From Thermodesulfovibrionales bacterium (lineage in GTDB: Bacteria; Nitrospirota; Thermodesulfovibrionia; Thermodesulfovibrionales; SM23-35): a stretch of 56,816 nt of DNA. The notes under the pieces were generated by a model. The model was given only the letters and a program-made list of their open reading frames with translations. It searched no databases and was not told the DNA's origin. Of this stretch, positions 17,101-25,384 are shown piece after piece (position 1 is the stretch's first letter; the number at the start of each line of letters is the position of its first letter). The stretch is taken from the NCBI GenBank assembly GCA_031082155.1, contig JAVHLL010000015.1, forward strand, positions 1 through 56,816, in the 5' to 3' direction. The translations under genes and the position numbers were made by a program.

Positions 17101-20063
17101 CTGGTGTTCGCACAGACAAGCGGTCCCCCTTCAGGCCCAACAACCTTGGATATTACCGGTGTTCCGGTAGGAGGTTCCATATCTGTTCCACCCTTCGGAA
17201 ACCCTACGAATGCAGCTATGGGAACAATCGGAGTGTCCGTATATGATGTCGTGCCCGGCATGAATTGGAATGTCCATGGGGCTATAGCATATTGCGGGTC
17301 ATAATACGGATCAACTGTACCATTGGGCAGGAACGGATGATTCAACACAATAGTTAACACATTCGGTGAAACACCCGAAGGTGCTGCTATATTCATTGTA
17401 TAGGTGGACGGCAACAGTGCATTATATGTGCCGAATTCGTCTGAATACACCCTGGTTACCTCGTTCCCCTGCCAGTCCTGATAGGAAATCGGAATCCATG
17501 CAGGTGCTGACTTCTCGCCAAAAATAGGACTGTTCGGGTCGAATTCAGCAGCAAGGTCGTTGTTCACAAATCCGACGTTCCTGGCAGCCTTGGGAACCTG
17601 AGTAAAGAAGAAGAAGTCCGCTGCGGTATTCTGCCCTTCGTCTACAAGAACCCATTTCCTGTCACAGAGATTTGTCTGCATTCCCGGGAACCATCCAAAC
17701 ACCTCGATAAATTCATTTGGGAACAGAGACAGATACTGGGGAACAGGATGCAGTCCTCCTACACATGGGGGAAGTGTAGCCGCCGGGACATAGGTCTCTC
17801 CGAAATCTACGTTCTTGTCTTCTTCTTTTAACAGTTCATATCCCGGAGGGGTAACAGCCTCAATTATATAGTGTCCGGTAGGAAGGCCATCGACTTCCGT
17901 ACTTCCGGAATCAAGGCCCCCAGGGAAATATGAAGTGAAAGCATATCCACCGTCAAAAAGTCCCGGCCGTACCTGGTTCCAGGTACCGAAATTATCAAAA
18001 CATTCATTGACCGGGATGCCGTTGATAACCGGCAGGGTCTGGATACACCCTGACGGAAGATTGTCATCCCAGCTATCAGTCGTTGCAACATTGATTGCAT
18101 CGCCTGCGTTAAATTGAGAATTCAGGTTTTCGTCTATATCTTCAGGACCGGGGAAGTTGCCAAAAGGATAATTATCTGCATCTGCCTTTGTGACAATGCC
18201 GTCTCCGGTTATATCATCGATGAGACCGTCAGAGTCCACATCTGCATAGAGATTAACCTGAACCCTCGGTATCCCGGGCTCCCAGGGTTCAGCTGCAGCC
18301 TGCGAAGGATCATTCTCGGCCCTGGTAACGGCATAGTAGACAATACCCGATATGCCGCCGTTTTCACTCTCCCCATAATTTGCCTTTCCCCAGTCTATTA
18401 CGTTCGTCTGATTCAGGAACAGATGCATTGCCTGTGTGAGAACAGGGCCTGTCTCTGTCCTTGAAAGATTATTACCCGTATTGGGGTTCACTGATGCCTG
18501 AGGCTGGGGGGTCAAGGCATTGAAAGAAGGCATGATCCAGGCATTTGCCGGTGGAATCTGTCCCCCGTAATCAATTGCAGTAGTAATGCCTGTAGCCTTC
18601 ATCGTTGCAAAATCAACCTCTGTGACAAGCCATTTAAAGAATGGGAATATTTCTGTCAGCCCATATTCACCAGACGGATCGGAAACGGTTGCCTGATAAA
18701 TCGAACCGTCCCTGAAACGTATATTGACGGCCTTATTCCCTATACCTATTTCATCATCCAAGGCAGGATCGTCACAAAATTCTGTTATACATACATCACA
18801 GGTCGGCGTAAAACAATCCCTGAACCCATTCTGGTTGTTATCCTGGAATACAGTGCCTTCCAGCGTTCCGAACCAGCGGAATGAAAGAACATTGCCCAGA
18901 TTAATGTCTGTAGCCGGGACGGTAACCGCATTAAACCCAAAGAGCGCGTCAAGTGGTCTGTCCCATGTCACCAGTTGATAGGCACCTTGCGGAACCCCCG
19001 GGATTGAGAAATAACTGTCTGCATCGCACGGAAGCGCGATAAGCCCTGTCTGGGATGCAACATCATTGAGACCTATCCAGCATTCCGACACTGGTGGTCC
19101 GGGAAAGAATCCCTGTGTAGTGGGAGGCCGGGAAAAATGATTAAAGACATTTCTCCCTGATATTGTGCTTCCGCCCGGTCCGCTTCCAACCCAGGGTAAT
19201 CCATTCGGATCAACAAATCCGATGAAAACATGGAAAAAGCCGGTACCGAACCCTTCAAAGAATCTCTCGGGTTCATTTGCCTTTACCCATGCATCGACAG
19301 TGAGCGTTCCCTCTATTGTTGCCGTCTGTATCCAATTCGTTCCAAGAGGTGGAACAGCCCTGAGACCATATTTTCCGGGCGGCAGGTTTCTGATTAAAGC
19401 TTCGCCATTGGCATCTGTGATAATCGCGCCGGTCCCGATGGTGTTGACCGATCCGTCAGGATTATAGGTCGTTCCAAGCGGGTTTCCGAACGCATCGTCA
19501 GAGACAGTCCCTCCGAAGTCAAATAACTTGACGGTAAACCCTGAAAGCACCCGTTCACCGGCGTCAAATACATTATTTATTGTGTTGTGGTCCTCAAAGA
19601 CAAGAACGGATATCTGGGCTGTGGGTATCGGCAACCGGTGGACCTTCAGTGTCACATTGCCGCTCACCGACTGGATGTTTGCTCCCCCCATTGTGAATCC
19701 GCTGCCTGGCAGCACGGATATGAAATATTTTTTAGTGGCATCGAGCGGCATTCCATTTACGTCCTGGGTAACAGTCACGCTATTTGTACCTGACATACCT
19801 TTATTGACAAGCGGTGCGTGGCTTTTGTGAATGTCTACCCCTATACTGTCATGCACCCTGATTCCGGGAGGCTTCTGATTTGTGTTGTCCTCCTCAAGAA
19901 CCCACTGGAATCCGTTCACCGGAAGAGTGCAAGCATTGTTCTCGTCGCACCCTACAACGTTGACGGTGAACGCCAGCGCATACTCATGTGAAAGCATACC
20001 GGCAAGAACCACCAGCGCAATCATAAAGAAGTATGCGAATTTTTTCGTTGAAAAGGTATTCAT
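14124..20063 (-). CDS. Giant secreted multidomain surface protein (SdrD-like, beta-helix, repeat domains)
   Basis: 1979 residues from the ATG at 20063, chosen because AAAGGAGGAG lies eight bases upstream. A signal peptide ends near SHEYALA (~31). Then come SdrD/CNA-B-like modules (VFEDHNTINNVFDAGER, VFQDNNQNGFRDC, ~135-850), with a calcium-loop-like DVDSDGLIDDITGDG at ~608. An IPT/TIG-like region follows (~1000-1080), then a right-handed parallel beta-helix (~1086-1628, beginning SIQAAIDASSPGDIVLV). The C-terminus holds four ~86-residue carboxypeptidase-regulatory-like repeats. It ends QDFEGRLSSTGF, close to the end of the neighbouring cupredoxin protein. No sortase LPXTG motif or transmembrane tail is seen. 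Last gene of the multicopper oxidase operon; probably a surface scaffold. Function inferred only. Confidence 0.85.
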   Translation of the reverse strand: MNTFSTKKFAYFFMIALVVLAGMLSHEYALAFTVNVVGCDENNACTLPVNGFQWVLEEDNTNQKPPGIRVHDSIGVDIHKSHAPLVNKGMSGTNSVTVTQDVNGMPLDATKKYFISVLPGSGFTMGGANIQSVSGNVTLKVHRLPIPTAQISVLVFEDHNTINNVFDAGERVLSGFTVKLFDFGGTVSDDAFGNPLGTTYNPDGSVNTIGTGAIITDANGEALIRNLPPGKYGLRAVPPLGTNWIQTATIEGTLTVDAWVKANEPERFFEGFGTGFFHVFIGFVDPNGLPWVGSGPGGSTISGRNVFNHFSRPPTTQGFFPGPPVSECWIGLNDVASQTGLIALPCDADSYFSIPGVPQGAYQLVTWDRPLDALFGFNAVTVPATDINLGNVLSFRWFGTLEGTVFQDNNQNGFRDCFTPTCDVCITEFCDDPALDDEIGIGNKAVNIRFRDGSIYQATVSDPSGEYGLTEIFPFFKWLVTEVDFATMKATGITTAIDYGGQIPPANAWIMPSFNALTPQPQASVNPNTGNNLSRTETGPVLTQAMHLFLNQTNVIDWGKANYGESENGGISGIVYYAVTRAENDPSQAAAEPWEPGIPRVQVNLYADVDSDGLIDDITGDGIVTKADADNYPFGNFPGPEDIDENLNSQFNAGDAINVATTDSWDDNLPSGCIQTLPVINGIPVNECFDNFGTWNQVRPGLFDGGYAFTSYFPGGLDSGSTEVDGLPTGHYIIEAVTPPGYELLKEEDKNVDFGETYVPAATLPPCVGGLHPVPQYLSLFPNEFIEVFGWFPGMQTNLCDRKWVLVDEGQNTAADFFFFTQVPKAARNVGFVNNDLAAEFDPNSPIFGEKSAPAWIPISYQDWQGNEVTRVYSDEFGTYNALLPSTYTMNIAAPSGVSPNVLTIVLNHPFLPNGTVDPYYDPQYAIAPWTFQFMPGTTSYTDTPIVPIAAFVGFPKGGTDMEPPTGTPVISKVVGPEGGPLVCANTRSSLTITSAGSVQVPNPDYDPTVPGSPTLITRNYGFGTIRGVVMVGGQALSINSWSNTTIRATVSIGTQTGQLMVIRGDNKISSEIGVTLHVVDCGTVVRRHVSSGQSIQAAIDASSPGDIVLVNPGTYHENVILYKNIILQGSGAGASINDPNATIIYANPSPQEKLAAWHDKIVAIRGNDPFRANEAPGVMVFGDVPGSGFVLDPPPASKPLVDAFMIFGAVQGGGVCAYNQSYHLMISNNKVRANQGSYGGGITLGQPDIGTGVLNNGYITIQYNRIAGNGGVFGAGGIDITSGSDNYRVMKNIVVGNLSRWNGGGIAHDGLSNNGMIVNNQITFNEVFFGAAIGGDGGGIYIGGEIANGAIPGALGDGAGNVTVNANLIQGNLSGSGSGGGIRALWFNGQDVTTTPYSLNIFNNMIVNNVAGFAGGGIAIQDVSESTIINNTIAHNDSTATAANAFTAGSLDSTPQGAGIVSSAHSGALADATGQMYSDPSLVNNILWQNRSFYNDHTLNAGAGGLAPNPAMPAWDLQVSGVAGLLNPQNCILSDVAGYGPSNISANPGFLGGYLNQLFSATVLDEGGNAITVRFIPVKPSGNYHINSGSPVIDLGTGPLAFAELSADYDGQARPNPGGGIDSGADEFYLGTIYLISGSVRTPVGLPIAGVTITLTGAANTTTTTDASGNYSFAGLANGAYTVTPSLAGYTFTPVNRAVTISGANVTGQDFTGTPTAITYSISGTVATAGGIPIAGVTMTLTGAANATTTTDALGNYSFAGLANGAYTVTPSLAGYTFTPVNRAVTISGANVTGQDFTGTPTAITYSISGTVATAGGIPIAGVTMTLTGAANATTTTDALGNYSFAGLANGAYTVTPSLAGYTFTPVNRAVTISGVNVTGQNFTGTASASVYSISGNVKDSRGRNLAGVTIALSGAVSRTVTTNISGNYTITGLASGSYVVTPSRAGYIFSPLSRNITITNASFAGQDFEGRLSSTGF
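14404..15177 (-). repeat. Three tandem 258-bp repeats inside the giant gene
   Basis: Copies start at 14404, 14662 and 14920, exactly 258 bases (86 codons) apart. Copies one and two are almost identical at the DNA level except near the first 30 bases; the third diverges toward 15177. Each encodes one carboxypeptidase-regulatory-like beta-sandwich. A more diverged fourth unit lies at 14124-14403. Confidence 0.92.
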
Positions 20064-20124
20064 TTCAACTCCTCCTTTGTTTTCCATTCAAAATCTGTCA
20101 TTTTCGCCATAAATATAACGCTCA

Positions 20125-22203
20125 TTATGGTGTTGAGCTTATCTTTCCTTCAAATTCCTGGCCGGTAATGTTCTGATTTGTTATTGTGACAGTCCTGCTT
20201 AGCGGAGAAAAGACATATCCGGTTTTGCTCGGATTCACCGTATATGTACCGGGCAACAACCCGGAGAACTGGTAATTACCGAGTGCATCCGTGAGCATAG
20301 TCATGGTTGCAGCTCCGGTCAGCCTCATTGTTACTCCGGACATCAGCCGGCCGTTTGAGTCCTTTACATACCCGCGTATAAAATATGTCGCCGCTGCGGT
20401 CCCTGTAAAGTTCTGGTTCGTTACGTTTGCATTACTTATCGTCACATTTCTGTTTATAGGAGTAAATGAATACCCTGTCAGACTTGGGGTAACTGTGTAC
20501 GCACCGTTTGTCAGACCTGCGAAACTGTAATTTCCCGATGCGTCAGTCGTAGCCGTTGCATTGGCTGCTCCGGTCAGGGTCATCGTGACCCCCGCTATCG
20601 GTGTACCGCCGGCTGTAGCGACTGTTCCGGAAATCAAGTATGTCAAAGGACTACCGGTGAAGTTCTGGCCTGTCACATTCGCATTGCTGATCGTCACCGC
20701 CCTGTTTACCGGTGAGAACGTATAGCCTGCAAGAGACGGTGTTACTGTATACGCACCGTTTGTCAGACCTGCGAAACTGTAATTTCCCGATGCGTCAGTC
20801 GTAGCCGTTGCATTGGCTGCTCCGGTCAGGGTCATCGTGACCCCCGCTATCGGTGTACCGCCGGCTGTAGCGACTGTTCCGGAAATCGATGCTCCGATAC
20901 CCCCTGTAAAGGTTGCAGTGACTGACTTGGCCGCATTCATAGTTAAGGTACACGTTCCAAGCCCCGTGCAGTCACCGGACCATCCGGCAAAGGAAGAAAC
21001 CGCTGCTGCGGTGGCAGACAAAACAACCGATGTACCGTCATTAATAAGTTCTGTACAGTCCACATTCCCCATCCCGCAATTGATACCACCCGGAATACTG
21101 ACAAGCTCGACCTTACCCGTTCCAGTCCCTGCCAGGTTCACAGTGAGGAGATATTGCGTGGCAGATTGTACCATGAGATATCTGAACATGCCGCCTGGTG
21201 AAGCTGCTGCGTTGGTCAGATAAAGTCTTCTGTCGTAGAGAGGATAATACCCCGCCGATGGCGCCGATATAAGAACATCAGCGGTTTTCCCGGCCGAAAG
21301 GTGAAGAGAGTATTGATCTTTTTGATAAGGATAGAGTTTTCCGTCCTCAGCGATAATTTTTACATAAAATCCCTGAAAAACCGGCACATGGTCATCGAGT
21401 CCTGCATTCAAGAACCGTAGTAACGTAGTTTGTGTTGGTGTCCCTATTGGTATGGCACTTTCTCCATACGTAAAAGGTTTTCCATTGATGAGAAAATATT
21501 TCGGATTATAATGGATTGTGCTGGTTGGATTCGCACCGTATGTCCCTGCAGCAACCGCAGTATGGATTACCGGATCTATCTCACTGAATACAAGCGTAAG
21601 ATCGATATCATATGATATTGCAGGATATGCCTGCAGAGGCGGGCCGGCTGCTGCATTCACCTCTAGGACTCCGAACAGCCCCATCTGTATCTGAACAGAT
21701 GGATGGGTTGCGCTCTGATAAAGGTATGTTCCTGCTTTGATATTGTTCCACGTATAGGTAGCGGTACCGCCTCCCTGGGCAGCTTCATGGGCAAAGGACC
21801 TCACCCTTTGCGTCACGGAGATCCGGTTTCCGCTTGAGCCATCGGTCCACGTCGGCGTCATAACAGCTATCTGGCCGGGGATATGGATCGATACAGGTTC
21901 TGTGTAAAGACCTGTCAGATTATTTTGAACATGGAGATTTACTGTATCCCCTGCCAGCGCATTTATCTGCGGTCCCGGCACTGAAGGCAATTGTCCGGGC
22001 AGAGGAGTATACGTATTGTCCGTCTGGACAAACCCCCACATGGTGATCATCTGGCCATCCGGCATTGTGACTGTGAATGTATCCGCCCTCAGATATACAT
22101 CCACGACAGCTGCAGAAGATACCTGCAGCATAACAGTCAGGACGAAGAATAAAGACAGGAGTATCTTCATCCCTGCTCTTCTATTCATGGTACATGTATC
22201 CAT
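20125..22203 (-). CDS. Cupredoxin-fold multicopper-oxidase-like protein lacking copper ligands, with repeat tail
   Basis: 692 residues with signal peptide (ends near VSSA). Residues ~35-350 align by pattern with the two downstream-type multicopper oxidases in this operon, but the copper motifs are degenerate: VSIHIPGQ replaces the HWHG site and YLYQSATHPSVQIQMGLFG replaces the HCH...M site. An InlB/Ig-like module follows (AGWSGDCTG...VTATFTG, ~360-440), then three carboxypeptidase-regulatory-like repeats, ending QEFEGKISSTP. AAGGAGG precedes the ATG. The gap to the previous gene is eleven bases. It probably serves as a structural subunit or adaptor linking the oxidase to the surface. An independent enzymatic role seems unlikely. 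Confidence 0.78.
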   Translation of the reverse strand: MDTCTMNRRAGMKILLSLFFVLTVMLQVSSAAVVDVYLRADTFTVTMPDGQMITMWGFVQTDNTYTPLPGQLPSVPGPQINALAGDTVNLHVQNNLTGLYTEPVSIHIPGQIAVMTPTWTDGSSGNRISVTQRVRSFAHEAAQGGGTATYTWNNIKAGTYLYQSATHPSVQIQMGLFGVLEVNAAAGPPLQAYPAISYDIDLTLVFSEIDPVIHTAVAAGTYGANPTSTIHYNPKYFLINGKPFTYGESAIPIGTPTQTTLLRFLNAGLDDHVPVFQGFYVKIIAEDGKLYPYQKDQYSLHLSAGKTADVLISAPSAGYYPLYDRRLYLTNAAASPGGMFRYLMVQSATQYLLTVNLAGTGTGKVELVSIPGGINCGMGNVDCTELINDGTSVVLSATAAAVSSFAGWSGDCTGLGTCTLTMNAAKSVTATFTGGIGASISGTVATAGGTPIAGVTMTLTGAANATATTDASGNYSFAGLTNGAYTVTPSLAGYTFSPVNRAVTISNANVTGQNFTGSPLTYLISGTVATAGGTPIAGVTMTLTGAANATATTDASGNYSFAGLTNGAYTVTPSLTGYSFTPINRNVTISNANVTNQNFTGTAAATYFIRGYVKDSNGRLMSGVTMRLTGAATMTMLTDALGNYQFSGLLPGTYTVNPSKTGYVFSPLSRTVTITNQNITGQEFEGKISSTP
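20501..20887 (-). repeat. Exact 135-bp duplication within repeat domains
   Basis: Positions 20501-20635 and 20753-20887 are identical over 135 bases, 252 bases apart (84 codons). They encode consecutive repeat domains very like those of the giant protein at 14404-15177, so the two genes share a mobile or converting repeat unit. Confidence 0.9.
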
Positions 22204-22214
22204 TTGTATCCTCC

Positions 22215-23537
22215 TTACTCTGCAGGCAAAATGACTGACGGATATTCAACGGATGCCCATGTCATCATTCCACCGGGGAAAATATTATTCGTTGTCAGCT
22301 CTTTTTCATTATGGGAATGCCACATGAAGAATAGACCTGCAGTCGGATTCAGACCGCCTTCCCCTGGAGGTAGAGCACCCGGAGAACCGATATACGGACT
22401 GCCGCTGTAAAATATGCCAAAAGTCAGATCATTCTGGTCCGGCAGTCCAACAGGCAAAGGTTTTCCGTGATTGGGGCAGTATTCCTTTGTTACAGGATCA
22501 AAATTATCGGGTCCCGGGTTACAGGTATGAGAGGTAGTTCCATAAATATCCCAGCCGATATTCTCACCTGTCCAGGTAAATAAAGCATCCGTTGTCTGGC
22601 CGGGTGCAACTGTCGTGGTAAATAAGCCTTCGGATAAATCTTCGCCTGCAGGACCTTTCAGAATCCTCCCATCCCTTGCAATCACATAGTGCTGATTCCC
22701 ATGCATGTGGTGAGGATGGAGATCCCTAACCCCACCTATCATTCTCACGAGGATTTTTTCACCCGGATGCATCCTTGCCATTGCGCTGTATGGCTGGTAC
22801 GGAAGATAGGGTGCAAAATTCTTCGCTACGGTATCGAGCCCTGCACGGCCGTTTATGAACCAGTACACAGGATATGCTATCGTGTTGTCCACATTTGCGG
22901 TTTTATTCAACAAAACAAGATCATGGATCGTGTGATCAATGTCGGTGAGGAGCTGCAGGTATTCTCTGTGATAACAGGAATCGACAGTATTGTATGCGCA
23001 TCCTGCAAATCCTGCCGGCGTGGTAATCGCTGCAGGCCTTACGATCAGTGCACCCAAAAGGCCCATTTCCACCTGTAATTCCGGCCTTGTTCCGCTATAG
23101 TAGATATACGTTCCCGGTTCGCTTGCCGCAAACGTATAAGAAACACTTCCTCCGGGTGGTGCTTCGCGGGTAAGCATACCGGGCACACCACCAACGGCAT
23201 TAACATTATTCTGTCCCGGGAAGACAATAGAGACCGGTACAGGAAGAGTATTTGTCAAATTTACGGTTACCGTCTGCCCCTGATTGACAATTAGGGTGGG
23301 ACCGGGATACTGGAATCTTACTCTTGCGGTAGATGCATTCGCAAACCCCCACATGAATATGCTTTTCCCGTCATCTGCTATGATATTGCCTTTCATGGCT
23401 CTCAGATTGAAAGTCGGACCGCTGATACCATAAATCTTGGCATCGGCCTGCTGGACTCCAAAAAGGAAAACAAGCGCCAGAATGACGAGTGCTTCCATGA
23501 TATTAATTTTTTTTATCATCATTATTTCCTCCCTCAT
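22215..23537 (-). CDS. Multicopper oxidase homologue carrying only the second half of a trinuclear copper site
   Basis: 440 residues with a signal peptide ending near QQADA (33). Two cupredoxin domains. Domain 1 (~45-170) has lost the ligands: VSIVFPGQ (~102-109) for HWHG and YIYYSGTRPELQVEMGLLG (~144-162) for the HCH site. Domain 2 keeps HPHHMHG (His277 and His279 as the likely pair) and WHSHNEKE (His407, His409), the histidine pairs of a domain without type-1 copper. It therefore seems to need a partner domain to complete a trinuclear centre; the first gene of the operon encodes one. Good ribosome-binding sequence at both ATG 23537 and ATG 23522. Confidence 0.85.
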   Translation of the reverse strand: MREEIMMIKKINIMEALVILALVFLFGVQQADAKIYGISGPTFNLRAMKGNIIADDGKSIFMWGFANASTARVRFQYPGPTLIVNQGQTVTVNLTNTLPVPVSIVFPGQNNVNAVGGVPGMLTREAPPGGSVSYTFAASEPGTYIYYSGTRPELQVEMGLLGALIVRPAAITTPAGFAGCAYNTVDSCYHREYLQLLTDIDHTIHDLVLLNKTANVDNTIAYPVYWFINGRAGLDTVAKNFAPYLPYQPYSAMARMHPGEKILVRMIGGVRDLHPHHMHGNQHYVIARDGRILKGPAGEDLSEGLFTTTVAPGQTTDALFTWTGENIGWDIYGTTSHTCNPGPDNFDPVTKEYCPNHGKPLPVGLPDQNDLTFGIFYSGSPYIGSPGALPPGEGGLNPTAGLFFMWHSHNEKELTTNNIFPGGMMTWASVEYPSVILPAE

Positions 23538-23564
23538 TTCGTTCCTCCTCCAAAATATTTCCTG

Positions 23565-24752
23565 CTATGGAGAAATAACAATCTCGGTCATCATACCGCC
23601 GAAATCTTCCTGATCGTTGCTCAGTTCGTTCAAATTGCTGGTATAGAGAAAAAATCGCTGAGGTGCTGCTATTGGTCCGATAACCGATGTATCTATAAGC
23701 ACATCAGCTGACTGTCCACCCCCAAGGGTGATGGAATTCGTCTCATAATAAAGGTCGTGTCCTGCAGTACCCCGCAGCAGCATCGCATCCTTGCCTACCA
23801 CCTTCATGGGAAGGTTCGGAGAGATCAGGGTATAGAATCTCACAGTTGCCAAACTGGAAATACGCAGGAGCAGCATATCGCCCCACTGAGCTTCTATTAA
23901 TGAAGGCAGATTCTGGGACGGCTTGAAATTATTCTCCGCACTTGTGCCGAGCGTAGTTGAAGGGTTTATCGTATCAGGATATCCCCTGCCGTTTATCAGC
24001 GGATAGGTGTCTTCCATTGCAGCAAAGGGAAGCGGCTGAACATTCAGGTTGGCGTCATGGAACAAAGGATCGATAGACGTTATCTGTATCGGATAGTCTT
24101 TGGTATATCCTGTCGAACCGTCCTCGTCGTTGTAGGCAAATTGCGTAAAACCATTCAGGAGCTGTCCGTCCTGAAGAGGAGTCACGTAGAGAGTTCCCAG
24201 CATTCCCATTTGCATGTGCTCTGTTGCTTCAACATGGCAATGGTACATGTAAGTCCCCGGACCCGGCACCTGATAGTAATAGGTCAGACTCGCATTCGGG
24301 TTAATTGCTATCGATGCCATTGGTTCGCCGTCAAATACAGTCGCTGCATTCGGAAATCCGTGCCAGTGAACGGTGTGAGGGTCGAAAAGGTCCGGACGCA
24401 TCGACATCGGAAGCGTCGTCAATGTCAGATAAAACTCCTGCCCTTCCTTCACCTTGATAAGCGGAGCAGGTATTCTTGCATCAAGCTCAGCGGTAACGAG
24501 GATCTGATCAAGCGGGAGTTGGTTGGTAACATCGCTGAAGCCGAAAGTATAGAGAACCCTTCCGTCGGCCATTGTTGCAAATCCGTCGCTACCTGTGATG
24601 TGCTTGCAGATAACATTCGGATTCGCAGTATTCCCCTGGTCATCAATAATGGTATAGGGGCATTGAACGGATACTGCCGCTTCAGATATGGCCATTCCCA
24701 AAATGAGAACAGCGAGCAGGGAAAAGAGAATTATTAACCTTGCCTTGTTCAT
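23565..24752 (-). CDS. Multicopper oxidase homologue with type-1 copper site and first half of trinuclear site
   Basis: 395 residues from the ATG at 24752 (AAAGGAG upstream; signal peptide MNKARLIILF... ends near ISEAA). An upstream in-frame ATG at 24830 also has AAGGAG but would bury the signal. Domain 1 contains DPHTVHWHG (His126, His129, His131) and YHCHVEATEHMQMGM (His171, Cys172, His173, His179, Met184), which are type-1 copper ligands plus four trinuclear histidines. Domain 2 has no HxH pairs. Two-domain multicopper oxidases need both sets. Known roles of such enzymes include Mn(II), Fe(II), Cu(I) or phenol oxidation; the substrate here is unknown. First gene of the operon. Confidence 0.88.
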   Translation of the reverse strand: MNKARLIILFSLLAVLILGMAISEAAVSVQCPYTIIDDQGNTANPNVICKHITGSDGFATMADGRVLYTFGFSDVTNQLPLDQILVTAELDARIPAPLIKVKEGQEFYLTLTTLPMSMRPDLFDPHTVHWHGFPNAATVFDGEPMASIAINPNASLTYYYQVPGPGTYMYHCHVEATEHMQMGMLGTLYVTPLQDGQLLNGFTQFAYNDEDGSTGYTKDYPIQITSIDPLFHDANLNVQPLPFAAMEDTYPLINGRGYPDTINPSTTLGTSAENNFKPSQNLPSLIEAQWGDMLLLRISSLATVRFYTLISPNLPMKVVGKDAMLLRGTAGHDLYYETNSITLGGGQSADVLIDTSVIGPIAAPQRFFLYTSNLNELSNDQEDFGGMMTEIVISP

Positions 24753-24873
24753 AAATACACTCCTTTCTGTTTTGAGTAAATTCCTTATTATTTTCATAAA
24801 GTATTGAGCTAAACCACCAGGAAAATACATCTCACTCCTTTTTTGCTAAATTTATATCGTATAAGCAAATTAA

Positions 24874-24902
24874 GAAATAGCGCTTCTCGTATGAACATTC
24901 AA
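24874..24902 (-). promoter_or_regulatory. Possible sigma-70 promoter of the multicopper oxidase operon
   Basis: On the minus strand, TTGAAT (24897-24902) and TATTTC (24874-24879) are 17 bases apart. The -10 is weak. It lies in the AT-rich gap just upstream of the operon. Confidence 0.3.
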
Positions 24903-25284
24903 AATACTTATTAATATATTATATATTTTATTTATTATTTATTTTATTAGTATATATAATTACTGTCATATAGCAAAAAGAATACCACTTTAAATCTATT
25001 TGTTTTTCAAGCTTTTCATCCGTATAGTATGCATTCTGCAGGACATATTTCCTCATATTGTGGTAATTTGCCTTGCCAATTACAGGTTGAAGAGTGTTCC
25101 TGCTTTGCAAATATTCGCTGGATTCTTCACATAGCTTGTTTCGGATATATGCAAAAGAATATCCGTTTATTTCCTCTCTCTTTGCATGAAAATGGGTTCT
25201 TTCTTGCAGGATAAAATATGACATGAATAAATGGCCGCATGATTCCTTGCGAGGTCTGCTCACTTTTATTTAAGATTACTGTTG
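24903..25284. other. AT-rich divergent intergenic region
   Basis: This gap separates the minus-strand oxidase operon from the plus-strand YtkA-like gene. A 111-codon minus-strand frame crosses it (24928-25263, GTG start), but it has no Shine-Dalgarno and a composition dictated by AT richness, so I do not call it a gene. I see no other structure. Confidence 0.4.
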
Positions 25285-25313
25285 TTGAAGGCACCCCAAT
25301 AATTTGCTAATCT
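25285..25313 (+). promoter_or_regulatory. Possible sigma-70 promoter of the YtkA-like gene
   Basis: TTGAAG (25285-25290) and TAATCT (25308-25313) are 17 bases apart, about 70 bases before the ATG at 25385. Confidence 0.4.
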
Positions 25314-25384
25314 TATATGAACCAATTTACAAAAACGGGAACCATTTAATCGTTCTTTATGGTATCCAAATTAAGGAGGCATAC

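Noticed and set aside
24928-25263. 111-codon minus-strand frame in the multicopper oxidase/YtkA gap
   Set aside because: GTG start without Shine-Dalgarno, composition dominated by the AT bias (many Tyr, Asn, Lys), no recognisable domain, and it lies across the probable divergent promoter region.
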